Source: Glandiceps talaboti
Taxonomy: Eukaryota > Hemichordata > Enteropneusta > Spengelidae
Direction of reading: 5' to 3'
NCBI RefSeq assembly: GCF_964340395.1
Contig: NC_135553.1
Coordinates: forward strand, 8,568,501-8,632,500
DNA length: 64,000 bases
Of the stretch, positions 13,678 to 23,226 are shown piece by piece; within the stretch, counting starts at the first letter, position 1; every line of letters starts with the position of its first letter. The position numbers were made by a program, and so were the translations under genes. The notes beneath the pieces are model-generated. The model saw only the letters and a list, made by a program, of their open reading frames with translations. It had not been told where the DNA came from and did not search any database.

Positions 13678-14061
13678 ATGCCAAGACGACTAGGATCTGA
13701 ATCGGGAAAAATATCAATTTCTGGTAAACGACGGGGAAAACGGTGCAGTCCCATTGGCTTTACTTGCGTGGGCGTGGGGATAATTTTGATCGGTATCGGT
13801 CTGATTATGGTTATGTTCCCTGGACATGAGAGGCACACTGTTGGAAGTATTGGAATATGCACAATGACCATCGGTAGTGTTATTGTTATACTTTCATGTG
13901 TCTTCGTTATTCTTCCTGCAGTTTGTTCCAAACCAGAGAGATGTGTCACCGCCAGTAGTTTTGTGCGCGGTCGCAGTCCAAGTCAGCCACAAACAGCAAC
14001 AACAGAGTTCTCAAACAACGTTCAGACAAGGACAAGCAATGTCTACATAGATTTGACTTGA
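13678..14061 (+). CDS. small two-helix membrane protein (gene A), function unknown
   Basis: 127 codons. Residues 1-23 are polar and basic (two KR clusters), about 26-48 form a glycine-rich hydrophobic helix (GVGIILIGIG), a short loop with PGHERH follows, and about 56-82 form a second helix. The C-terminus is Ser/Thr/Gln-rich and ends in YIDLT. The start is supported by an in-frame TGA five codons upstream and an A at -3. Base composition is less AT-rich than the flanks. The architecture matches the genes at 44887 and 55609, so all three may be paralogues. I infer an integral membrane protein with both termini on one side. An open frame also runs antisense over most of it, so strand assignment is likely but not certain. 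I do not recognise the family. Confidence 0.6.
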   Translation: MPRRLGSESGKISISGKRRGKRCSPIGFTCVGVGIILIGIGLIMVMFPGHERHTVGSIGICTMTIGSVIVILSCVFVILPAVCSKPERCVTASSFVRGRSPSQPQTATTEFSNNVQTRTSNVYIDLT

Positions 14062-14483
14062 GTACGTGCCTTACCTCCATGATCTTCAATAGGTCATATT
14101 CCAGCCTAGCAATTCGTCTCCGTCTCAGAACAATCAACCTTGTGGGGAAGGATCACGTGATGCAATCGGGATAAACTATTAACTCCAGGCGTTTGTACTG
14201 TTGTATGTGACCGGTACAATTCCATCCTGGTCACCCTCGTATCCACTATGTGTAGATCTGCTGCCATATACTTACGTTGTCAGTTTCTTTTGTCCATATA
14301 CAAGTTAAGTCAGTGTTCACCATTCAAGATTGTTCTAAATGTCTAACGTACCTGTGCTGCCTTAGCAAAGTTTGATCGTACCAAAGAAACAGTTATAACA
14401 TGAATGATACACCACCACATTAACCACCTCCGCACCCTCCTCCTCCTACTCTAGCTTTGTATGTTCGTCATTAATTAAATTCT
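14062..14483. other. downstream flank of gene A
   Basis: No further exon was identified. A CT/CA-rich stretch (CACCACATTAACCACC, then CCTCCTCCTCC) lies near 14412-14450. Confidence 0.35.
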
Positions 14484-14507
14484 GACACACACACACACAC
14501 ACACACA

Positions 14508-14539
<32 letters not shown>

Positions 14540-14542
14540 CAC
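14484..14542. repeat. (CA)n / (CGCA)n compound microsatellite
   Basis: CA dinucleotides interrupted by a GCAC tetranucleotide block and then resuming. Confidence 0.97.
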
Positions 14543-15830
14543 CTCCCATAGCTTCGTAACTTTGTTGATAATTAATGGAATTCAATATCTTTCGGTAAAC
14601 TATTCTATGTTGCATTAAAGTTATCACACTGGTCAACATATCTTTAAAATTTGTGTTTCCTTAGAGAAACCTCAGACCATTATAGTGGTCCTCGGAGAAA
14701 TGTTGTAAAAGCTTCGTACAAATTAAGATTCGATTGGATTGATTGTTTCATCTGCCGCGTCTACTCATATACTCGGATCTTGTCTTGGTCATAATAGTTG
14801 TTACTATCTTAGCAAATGTTAACATGGGTTTACAGTTGGCACTGCTGATACATCCATATACAATATATTGCTGGTTCATATATATGAAAGGCGTCGCTAG
14901 TGATCTCCGAAAGTTGTCCAAGTATTGTGTGGCTGTACAACGTGCGTGCGGACGACCAAGAACGAAAGGTAGTGGTTGATTGATTGAACTATACAACACT
15001 GTTACACTGGCTCCAGTTGGGCACACCGTCACATGTCTGCCATATCTATCGTCAGTTTACAACTGGTAAATATCACTATCTCCAAAATCGACAGCTCTAC
15101 TTGTGAACAGAAAGCATCAACATGGTCTCCCACAACGTTGTGCCGTGGACACGTGTGGCTCTCTGTCCTCGAAGGAGTACGGAAGCATTGCTCAACAATT
15201 TTGACCAGTGTAGTAGGTGATATAAAAACAATTCAACTTGTGTCACTTGTGCTTATACAGAGAAAGAAAGTTTTTTGTATCGCAAAGATTGGAGATGATA
15301 AAGGAACTGACTAATGGGAAGTAAGTCCCAAATGGTGCTAAAAATAATTTCCTTCATCGAAGCTTTTATACTTCTGTTTATACTTATGATACTAATTCGT
15401 AAGTGTATTTGGAATAACTTGGATAAGGGAGGGAGGGGGAAAACCAGTGACAATATTATCGTTCTAAAGTTATAGTATTTTTTGTACTTTTACCGTAGGT
15501 GTTTTAGATTTGATTTAGAATTGTATTTTCGGTGTGTTTTATGGATATTTATTTTAGTGATAGAGAGTTAAATCGTGTCCTGTCACTCTTTACCCATCTT
15601 CATCAAGAACGTTTATTAAAACGTAAGTAACAACATTTTGTAGGTCTTTTAGACGAAGATGACAGTTTTAACTAATTCACTCCTACGAGTACTTAAAATT
15701 TTTATTATGACGTACATGTAAGAGTAAATGAAAATCTAGCTATCAGGAAAACCTGGAAAGTATATCGGGTATAATGGAATAGTGAAAACAGAATATAATT
15801 GAAATCACGAAGCCTGAAACAAAATGTAGT
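14543..15830. other. intergenic; overlapping weak open frames, no gene called
   Basis: Frames of 78 and 93 codons on + (14743-14979, 15033-15314) and 94 codons on - (14748-15032) overlap or adjoin. The 14743 frame has a hydrophobic N-terminal half. None shows a recognised domain or splice signals that I can connect, so I leave them uncalled. Confidence 0.35.
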
Positions 15831-15835
15831 CTAGA

Positions 15836-16080
15836 TCTGGCTCGACAAAAATCTTACCAACAGTCACTGTGCTACAATTTATCGTCTGGCTCACCAAAAT
15901 CTTACCAACAGTGTTACATTTTATTGTCTGGCTCAACAAAAATCTTACCAATAGTGCTACATTTTATTGTGTGGCTTAACAAAAATCTTACCAACAGTGC
16001 TACATTGTATCGCCTGGCTCAACAAAATTCTTACCAACACTGCTACATTTTATCGTATGACGCGACAGATATCTTTAACA
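15836..16080 (+). repeat. tandem array of a ~43-bp unit (5-6 copies)
   Basis: The unit is approximately GTGCTACATTTTATCGTCTG joined to GCTCAACAAAAATCTTACCA and ACA. Five clear copies follow one another with few changes (TTATCGTCTGGC, TTATTGTCTGGC, TTATTGTGTGGC, GTATCGCCTGGC, TTATCGTATGAC). Degenerate copies, many as foldbacks, occur near 2.9, 8.2, 16.6, 20.26, 59.7 and 59.9 kb, so the unit is the signature of an interspersed family. No long coding frame is associated with it. Confidence 0.85.
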
Positions 16081-16130
16081 TTAATTAAGATTGTTGTCTG
16101 CCAGGTGACAGTCAGTTTCAGGTTTTGCTA

Positions 16131-16168
16131 TTAGTAAGTGTTGTGAAAACACTAGTAATAGCACAATA
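16131..16168. repeat. imperfect hairpin adjoining the 43-bp array
   Basis: TGCTATTAGTAAGTGTT is followed after a 4-nt loop by AAACACTAGTAATAGCA. The arms pair except for a small mismatch near the middle. It may mark the end of the repeat element. Confidence 0.55.
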
Positions 16169-16348
16169 GGCACAGCGATTTATTTGAAAATGTAATGGCC
16201 ACTGTATGTTGTTGTGTGTATTCAACGTATTTTGTCTAGTATTAGGGATGAAGAGATACGCAAAGAATAAATTAACTTCGTTGTGTGATCTTTTTTCTGT
16301 TATTCGTTATGATTGTATTCTTCTGTTTCGTTGATTTGTTAGGTGCCT

Positions 16349-16390
16349 CATAGACCCTCCGGTGGAGGACCCTCCGGTGGGGGGTCTATG
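16349..16390. repeat. GC-rich hairpin with internal direct repeat
   Basis: CATAGACCC and GGGTCTATG form the outer arms. Between them ACCCTCCGGTGG occurs twice in direct orientation. It stands out sharply from its AT-rich surroundings. It could be the end structure or solo tip of a foldback transposon; I recognise no family. Confidence 0.65.
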
Positions 16391-16529
16391 GGTGACTCAA
16401 TGCTGCCAAGTGTAAACGTTATGCAACTTCTAATAGGGAAATATAAAATGGTAATGATGTAAATAAGTTTAGGATTTGACTTTGTGATGTTCTCTTTAGT
16501 ACAAACCATGAAAATCAGTTGCATAGAAA

Positions 16530-16885
16530 GAAATCGTCGTCTGGTTCATTCAAACGACATTCCTTCATTTTATCGTGTGGCTCGAGAAAAATCTTATTAT
16601 AAATACTGTTTCTTTTCATTACCTGGAGTAACAAAAATCTTATCAACATTACTACATTTTCGTTGTACAAGCTACTACAATTGTCTTAGCAGATTGTTGC
16701 CAAATCATATATATTGTAACAATGTATACTTTCTCGAGTATGTCAGTGGATCAAATTGTAACAAATGTCCTCAGCTTATGTTGCGTCAAGTGATAAGTTA
16801 ACAAGATTCAACAAATTATGTTAGTATGACTTCCGTCGAACCAGGCGATTTGTTTCTACTTCTCTGATTTCCATTGTACAGGGAA
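16530..16885. repeat. 43-bp-unit family, second diverged copy
   Basis: TTTTATCGTGTGGCTCGAG, AAAAATCTTATCAACATTAC and AACAATGTATACTTT appear in the same order as in the 8140-8565 copy. The right flank (TTAGTATGAC, then GTCGAACCAGGCGATTTGTT) is also shared with that copy. A 105-codon frame across it (16484-16801) is repeat-derived. Confidence 0.6.
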
Positions 16886-17494
16886 CACTCTAAAAGGTAA
16901 ACTGCTTCAGGCTAACATACATACTATTAAATGTAAACCAATGAATCATTTTAGTTTCAAATGAAAAAGTTCCGCGACAAGGGAAAAGTAAGACAATGCT
17001 AATGGTCCACATGAAACATCACGTACAGCGGATGCTTCAAAGAACTGCCGCGGTGTCTGAGGGAGAATATATATACAGAAATGTATATATGTTATGGTTG
17101 GTTTGCAGTCGGCAAGTCTACACTCACGCAAGGAAAGTTTAAAGAAGTCAAACAAAGGCAGAGCTTAGCCATGTTGATGAATGTAAAGGTTTACTTTGCT
17201 GATAAGGGAAAACGAAGCACAACAGTTACACTTTGATTTGATGTGTACTCCTTAAAGTCGTGATAGCTTTAACTATTGCCGATATTTGTACAATATTTTC
17301 ACCTATATGGCGACTTGTGTGTATATAATATGTTTTGTTGTATTTGCTGTACGTAGGATGAATCGTGAGTTGATCAAGGTAAACTAACAACCCTTACAGG
17401 TACTAGTTATTTGTTCTGAAAATGACTTTAGTTTTAGATCCGAAGATGTAAACACAGAATAATGTTTAAGTGTATAGACCTGCAAAGTACTGCA
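16886..17494. other. intergenic, no gene seen
   Basis: AT-rich sequence with no supported feature. Confidence 0.35.
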
Positions 17495-17531
17495 TCGACA
17501 GCAAGACCGTCACCCGATGTCTTGCTGTCGA
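17495..17531. repeat. perfect 13-bp stem, 11-nt loop hairpin
   Basis: TCGACAGCAAGAC is followed by an 11-nt loop and then its exact complement GTCTTGCTGTCGA. It sits in a GC-rich patch (about 17480-17640) inside AT-rich DNA. The stem is short for a pre-microRNA. It could be a structured RNA element, a remnant of a foldback transposon or a binding site. No neighbouring gene helps to decide. Confidence 0.75.
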
Positions 17532-20150
17532 CAGCAGCTTAGCACACTTGAAGTCCAGCGGTCGTCTGAGACGTATGTCGATGCGAGATGAAGTGCGTTT
17601 TTGTTTGAAGACAAGCACAACGCGACGCTGAATTCAAATATTTCCATGACCCCGGTACAATTTGGGAAAAAGTCTTTTTTGTAAATCTTACAAAGTTTTT
17701 TGGGTGTCCTTAAGTTACCATCTAGGTTTTTGTAGCGTGGGACCCCAATGTACGCACGTGTGAGTTAGACTACTGCTGCGCTTTAGCTGTTTGCATAATG
17801 AAAATTTATGATTAGTTCCTTGGTTTCAGCTACATATATAATTAAAGATGTGACATTAACATTATGCTATATAACTACTTTTAAGAGGGTATCACTTATT
17901 TGCAATTGATTTATGCCTCCTGGGTGTGGTTATTTCACAATGTACAGGTAAAACAATGTCTAATTGGTCAATCTAGACTTAGCCAGAATGTCAATACCAA
18001 CACATATTGCTGTCTGTTATTGTTATGTTTTAAGAAAATGCTGATACGAAGCAGTATCTTGTTTAATATGATTTAAACTGTTTTTTTGGAGGGGATACTT
18101 TTGTCATGGATATTTAATTAACTCCTTATATAACCTGATGAATGTGGAATAATTTCTAGCACTCGGTTAGAATTTGGACGGGGGGGGGGGGGGGGTATTC
18201 CCCTGGTATCATTTGTTTGTTATCAGTAACTCTGGCGTCGATTTACTCCGTTGCAGTTAGTTTAATTCATGTACATATTGTACACTACCTTAGCTTTAAG
18301 GCATAGCTTCAACCTATTCCATTTACTTCCTCGAAGTAGATATTTTAGGGGCTTTTTGCAGTAGTTATTAGAGGGTTTTTAATTTTTTTTTCCACTTTTG
18401 ACATTTCATCTATATGCTGTTAAAATGTGCCCCTTCTATTTATTACTTGGAGATATTCCTACGGAAAACAACCCTCAGCACGGACGGACAAATAATATGT
18501 CAATTGGGTAGTCTATCTTTTATTATAGCATGAGCAAATTCCCACAATTAAGATACATCTCAATGTTAATATTGCATTATTGATTACATCGAAAGATAGT
18601 GTCTAACATTGGATATGGTATATCTAAAGTCACACAATACAGAAGAAATAATAACGGGGGACCACTTAATTTTTTTTTAGCAACATTGATGTGCATGATT
18701 GACGTGGAATAAATATGAACAATGTGTAGCATTTGTGGTTGCTGTTTAAATTCTTCCAATCGCCGAGTATTTAAAGTTGTCACCTAAATATTTAAAGTTG
18801 TTTTGGGGGCATTAAAGTTTATGGATATTTGAAATTATGACTATGCCTCGTTTTTATTAAAACATTTTCGTTATTGCTGTCAACATCGTCTAATTACTAT
18901 TTTCCTTGTGTGTGGCTGAATACTTTAATATCTTGTGATATCGTCAGACAGAGTAACGCAGCTCGTGGGTTGTTGAGGACAGTTGCCGATAGAGGGCGGA
19001 TATCGGCAAAAAGTACAGGTCACCGGGATTGATTGTTTGATTGTTTCAGTAAACTTTCTAAACTAAGAAAGACAACATTTTAAATAATTCGATGATAAAA
19101 AAGGCTGACAATGCAGAGTGATATGATATATTTTGATATTTGTTCAAATGTTTATTTACTTAACAATATTGCGTTCTCCGTCGTCAAAATATCTGAATTT
19201 ATTAGTCACAATATTTTCGGCTCAACTATTGTTCAATTTATATCAATTGCATGTTTATTCATTTGAAGAAGACATGCAAGAATGGCATATATGTTGATGT
19301 TTAAAACATAATATGGCATGATGTCATATATTACAACCTAAACTGCGTGTGTGGGTGGTGAAGTTTTATAATTTCAATGTAACGTTGTTGTCGTGAAGAT
19401 TTCACGTGAGGAATATCATGTTGAAATTATACGCGAAATATAAAAAGACTGACTCAAATATGGGCATAATATACTTCATAACGAAACGCACGTGTGTGGA
19501 ATACTCAAGTCTTTAATTGCCCCTTCTACTATCCATTACGTGCATTTCCAAACGAAAGTTTTATTTCTCTTTAACGATGACGTAATTTGCAGTCCTTCAC
19601 ATAGGGCTAGACCAAGGCAATTAAAAACCTAGCGTAAGACAATGGACACACATTATCACTCCTGACAACTGTAAAAGGCTCTGTATACAAACCATCACGT
19701 AGGTAGGTGTTATTTAATATTTGCATTTTGAACATCAGTGTCATCGTCATCCTTTCTTCGTAGTAACAATTTCCCTCAATCCCTTTCCGTGCTGTAGACA
19801 TCCTAAGGCGGACTGGGTTTTTTTCAAATTGCTTCCGACTACATACCTTGCAAAAAGAGATGGTGTTGTGGTTACTTTGCATTGTTTTGAAAACATTTTT
19901 TTAATGCTATTGCTCTTTCTTCAAAGTTGTCACTATATCTCAATATATTGAGCAATTGAGTAAATGTATGTAACGTGATTGTAAGAGAAAAAACTATGAA
20001 GAGTCGGCATTTGTAGTACCACACCATTATTTGCATTCGGCCTGTGTTCAGATAAGTTGTGCTCCATGATTTGATGTACCACAGCGAAAACAAAAATCAC
20101 ACTTTTGAAATTGCCTTTCACTTCATCTTTAAGTAGTGTATACGATCACA
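17532..20150. other. intergenic, no gene seen
   Basis: AT-rich DNA with a 16-base G run at 18180-18195 and a T-rich patch near 18380. Short open frames around 19.6-20.1 kb on both strands show no recognisable domain. Confidence 0.4.
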
Positions 20151-20156
20151 GACAAG

Positions 20157-20235
20157 TCTTGTGATACAATTACATACAATCACTTGTCTGTGATACAATT
20201 ACATACAAATTACTTGTCTGTGATTCAATTGAAAC
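20157..20235. repeat. ~32-bp tandem repeat, 2.5 copies
   Basis: Units of CTTGTCTGTGATACAATTAC plus ACATACAAATTA follow each other with small changes. The block is preceded by GATCACAGACAAG, the reverse complement of part of the unit. Confidence 0.75.
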
Positions 20236-20456
20236 CAGATGAAACAGAACGTCGTCGGACTCGACGCAAGTCTTACTAACATTGTTAAGGTTATCATATG
20301 TCGCCACATACATTTCTTTGCAAGACGTGAGTTGGCTTTAGATTAAATGCAGTTTGTCGAGATCTTTGCTGAACAATCTTGAATTCTCTGTGCCGAGGTC
20401 ATCTGTTCACTTTTGGGTATGGAATAGTACAATTTTGTTTTCTACTTCACTCCAAA

Positions 20457-20480
20457 GGTTAGGGTTAGGGTTAGGGTTAG
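20457..20480 (+). repeat. short interstitial telomere-like tract
   Basis: Four exact GGTTAG units. TTAGGG is the telomere repeat of vertebrates and many other animals; four units may equally have arisen by slippage. Confidence 0.85.
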
Positions 20481-21278
20481 AGATAGATAAGGGCCATGCC
20501 CTATTATTCTAAATTTGTAATTGTATTGCGCATGCACCTTAGTTTCTGGAAATCATTGATCGTTGTATACGTTATCAAAATCGTATATATACATAGCATT
20601 GGTATATAAACTGAATGTACACTCGCCATAATAGGAATCGCCGTGCAAGAAGTCACGTATAGGACGTTGTAATCCGTTTTTGATATATCAATTGACTTCA
20701 AAGCTCCGAGTAACAATTTCTCGCTTGAATGATTTGTCGATCAACCAATAAAGTATGTGTGTAGTGTGAAATTGAACGGCTTGATCTGATCGACTTTTTC
20801 TATTCCGTCTGAACAAAGTAAGTATTGCTCATCAATTGCAAATTGCTTAACGATATCTCTCAGATAACTTGGCATTTATATTACACAGCAAAGGGTTTAC
20901 AATGTCTTGCCACTTGAGGGCGCTACGCATTAGGATGAGTTAAAATATGAATCACCCTGTCCTTTTCAAAACCCAGAAGTGATGTTATAGCTAAATCACG
21001 CGATTTACAGTATCTGTACAAAAAGCGATTCAACGCAGTTGGACCTGGAGAAGACTACATACGTATGCATGGAGGTGTCACAGTATAGACAAATGGACAA
21101 ATGATACTTTTGCATTACTACACTGAGAAAAGAAGGGAGTTGGACACATGATAACACTTTTAAATTGAACAGTCATGTGAAATGTTCAAGATAACACCTT
21201 GTTAATATCTTGAACACAGATGTTCAAAACGTTTGACTTTTCATTGTGTTCTCTAGTATGATATTATACAGCAGACAT

Positions 21279-21280
<2 letters not shown>
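20481..21280. other. left flank of the Penelope palindrome
   Basis: AT-rich, no gene. A small hairpin, GTTCAAGATA at 21184 and TATCTTGAAC at 21206, lies about 140 bp before the palindrome boundary. No Penelope-like sequence is recognised to the left of 21351. Confidence 0.4.

Positions 21281-21352
<72 letters not shown>
21281..21352. repeat. (TA)n at left edge of Penelope palindrome
   Basis: About 35 TA units run directly into the left end of the palindrome. A second TA tract bounds the right side. Confidence 0.98.
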
Positions 21353-21356
<4 letters not shown>

Positions 21357-21382
21357 TTGGTAGTACTGGAACTCTTTCTTGG

Positions 21383-21423
21383 GTGTAACTCGGAGTTTCA
21401 CGCATATTGCGATCATCAGACAC
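21383..21423 (-). ncRNA. hammerhead ribozyme motif, left arm
   Basis: Exact mirror of the motif at 25027-25067. On the - strand it has GUGU/ACAC as stem I, the core CUGAUGA, stem II CGCA/UGCG, GAA and a 3-bp stem III, with a predicted cut after the base at 21387. It lies about 200 nt after the stop codon of the left-arm frame. Confidence 0.75.
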
Positions 21424-21464
21424 TCTGAGGCCTACTCTCTGGGTGTGCTGTATATATAGAGTGT

Positions 21465-21493
21465 AGACAATAGAAATACCATCACTATTGTCT
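21465..21493 (-). repeat. 9-bp stem hairpin in PLE 3' region, left arm
   Basis: AGACAATAG, an 11-nt loop and CTATTGTCT on the - strand; the mirror of 24957-24985. Confidence 0.85.
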
Positions 21494-21624
21494 GTGTCGG
21501 TGGGTAGGTGTTGTATGTGTGGAGGTGTTGGTTGTTATTGTGTGGGTTATTGGGTGCGGACAAGTAAGTGTTGGCGGGTTGTTACATGTTGGGCTTTGAT
21601 GTTCCGTTAGTTAACGGATTTAGT

Positions 21625-23223
21625 TTAGGTGATAGATGCTCTATTGAAGTTGGACAAATAAAACTTATTCTCGTGTCGGCATTTGGATATCAACTCAGTT
21701 CTTTTGTTTAGTGTGGAGCTTTTGTCTGCTTTAATAATAGTTAGTTTTTCGGTTAAACACAGGTTGCATCGTTTTGTTTTATTGGTGTATGCTTGGGCTT
21801 TCTTGCTGATGGACCAGGATACGGAAAAAGGCTCATTGTTTCTTTTCAGTTTCCAAATGTGTTTTGATAGTTCTGTGCTGTTTTCGTGTTTTTCATGTTT
21901 GAATGAGTGTTTGTGGTTGGCGTATCTCTGTTTGAAGTTGTTCTCTGTTAGACCGATATATACTTTTGTTTGTTTTCCGTGGACGGTGGCTTGGTATACG
22001 ATGTTTTCCGTTTGGCATTCGCCGTTCAGAGGGCAGGTGTCTTTCTGTCTGCAATTACAGGGTTTTTGGGTGGGTTTAGTTTCGCTGTTGGAGATGGTGG
22101 CGTTATGCGATTTGATTATGGTAGCCATGTTTGGCATGCAGCTATAACTGACTTTGACATTGTTTCTGTTGAATATTTTGTGTAACTTAGAGTCTGCTGG
22201 GAAATGTTTTGTGATTAGGTTGAGGAATCGTTTGCCTACATTGGTGGCTACGTTTTTACTGTATGGTGGGTTAAACCAGATGGTGTTTCTATTTCTGTTT
22301 TTCTTGTTTTTCTGCGTCGGGGTGCTGGTGTACGTGATGTTCTCTTTGTGGCCGCTGGTTTTTAGTGCATTTTGGTACAGTGGGGCTGCCTGGTTGAAGA
22401 TGTGTTCGTCGGATGATATGTCGGAAATTCTACGGCCGATGGCTGACGATATGTTCTTGATGATGCTGGGTGGGTGGTTAGACTGCGTGTGTATGTACAT
22501 GGGGTTGTCGTTGGGTTTCCTGTACGGGTAATATTTACCGTTGTTGAGGTTGAGCGTTATGTCTAGAAAGTTGACGGTTTTCAGATTGGTGAGTATGGTT
22601 ATTTTTAACCCCATGGCTTTGAAGGTTTTAGTTATGTCTTTTCTGATACTTTCTGATTTACTTCCGGTGATGTTCTTGAAGGCGGCGAGTCCGTCGTCCC
22701 TATATAGACCTATGTTTTCTTTACCGTATTTTTTGGCTAATTTGTGTAGCATGAATATTCCGACCAGTTCGCATATTTCGGCCCCGTCGTTGCTTCCCAT
22801 TGTGACGTCAAATGATCCATTGCTATTCTTTTTTACCCATGGTTTGGTTTTATCGAAGAGGAGAGATTTCCGCGCGTGCATGATAATTTGTTTGTCTTCG
22901 TCTGATATGGTGGTGTATTGGCCGGCAAATTTGAGGGATTCTAATAACAATTTTTCGGTTATGGAAGGGTAAAAGTCGCATATGTCGAAGCAGGCGAAAG
23001 TGTGTTTGTTTTTGTTCTCTAAGTTCTTGAACCATTCGATGACTGACATAGAATTTTTCCATTGGTTGACGGCGACTATGGGTCTTATGTTTTGGAGGAT
23101 GGTGTCAAGTATTTTTTTGCTAATAATGCCTATCTCGCTTTTTGCGGGGTTGATTAGTCTGCAAGGTAAACTGTGTTCGAAATTGTCTTTATGGTCTTTT
23201 AACGTTATAAAAGCTTCTTTCTT
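21625..23223 (-). CDS. Penelope-like RT/GIY-YIG protein, left arm (5'-truncated)
   Basis: Same 532-residue reading frame as the right arm (23227-24825), on the opposite strand; the 474 residues from the first Met (start at 23049) to the stop are identical. The frame is open up to the palindrome centre, where it is cut inside the conserved ITLKDHK region. It therefore lacks the N-terminal part of the Penelope reverse transcriptase and any native start. Motif A (FDICDFYPSI), motif C (LYRDDG) and the GIY-YIG nuclease are intact. As it stands it could be translated only from the internal Met or as part of a fusion. All open frames seen in the other frames of this arm are shadows of this one. Confidence 0.93.
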   Translation of the reverse strand, partial: KKEAFITLKDHKDNFEHSLPCRLINPAKSEIGIISKKILDTILQNIRPIVAVNQWKNSMSVIEWFKNLENKNKHTFACFDICDFYPSITEKLLLESLKFAGQYTTISDEDKQIIMHARKSLLFDKTKPWVKKNSNGSFDVTMGSNDGAEICELVGIFMLHKLAKKYGKENIGLYRDDGLAAFKNITGSKSESIRKDITKTFKAMGLKITILTNLKTVNFLDITLNLNNGKYYPYRKPNDNPMYIHTQSNHPPSIIKNISSAIGRRISDISSDEHIFNQAAPLYQNALKTSGHKENITYTSTPTQKNKKNRNRNTIWFNPPYSKNVATNVGKRFLNLITKHFPADSKLHKIFNRNNVKVSYSCMPNMATIIKSHNATISNSETKPTQKPCNCRQKDTCPLNGECQTENIVYQATVHGKQTKVYIGLTENNFKQRYANHKHSFKHEKHENSTELSKHIWKLKRNNEPFSVSWSISKKAQAYTNKTKRCNLCLTEKLTIIKADKSSTLNKRTELISKCRHENKFYLSNFNRASIT

Positions 23224-23226
23224 GCC

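Noticed and set aside
14743-15314. Three overlapping or adjoining 78-94-codon frames downstream of gene A
   Set aside because: No domain and no splice connection that I could justify. The hydrophobic stretch follows from T-rich codons.
16484-16801. 105-codon + frame
   Set aside because: Lies within a diverged copy of the 43-bp-unit repeat and has no recognisable domain.
21683-22972. Several 70-154-codon + frames in the left arm, and their mirror frames on the - strand in the right arm
   Set aside because: They are antisense shadows of the Penelope RT/GIY-YIG frame, which has clear catalytic motifs.
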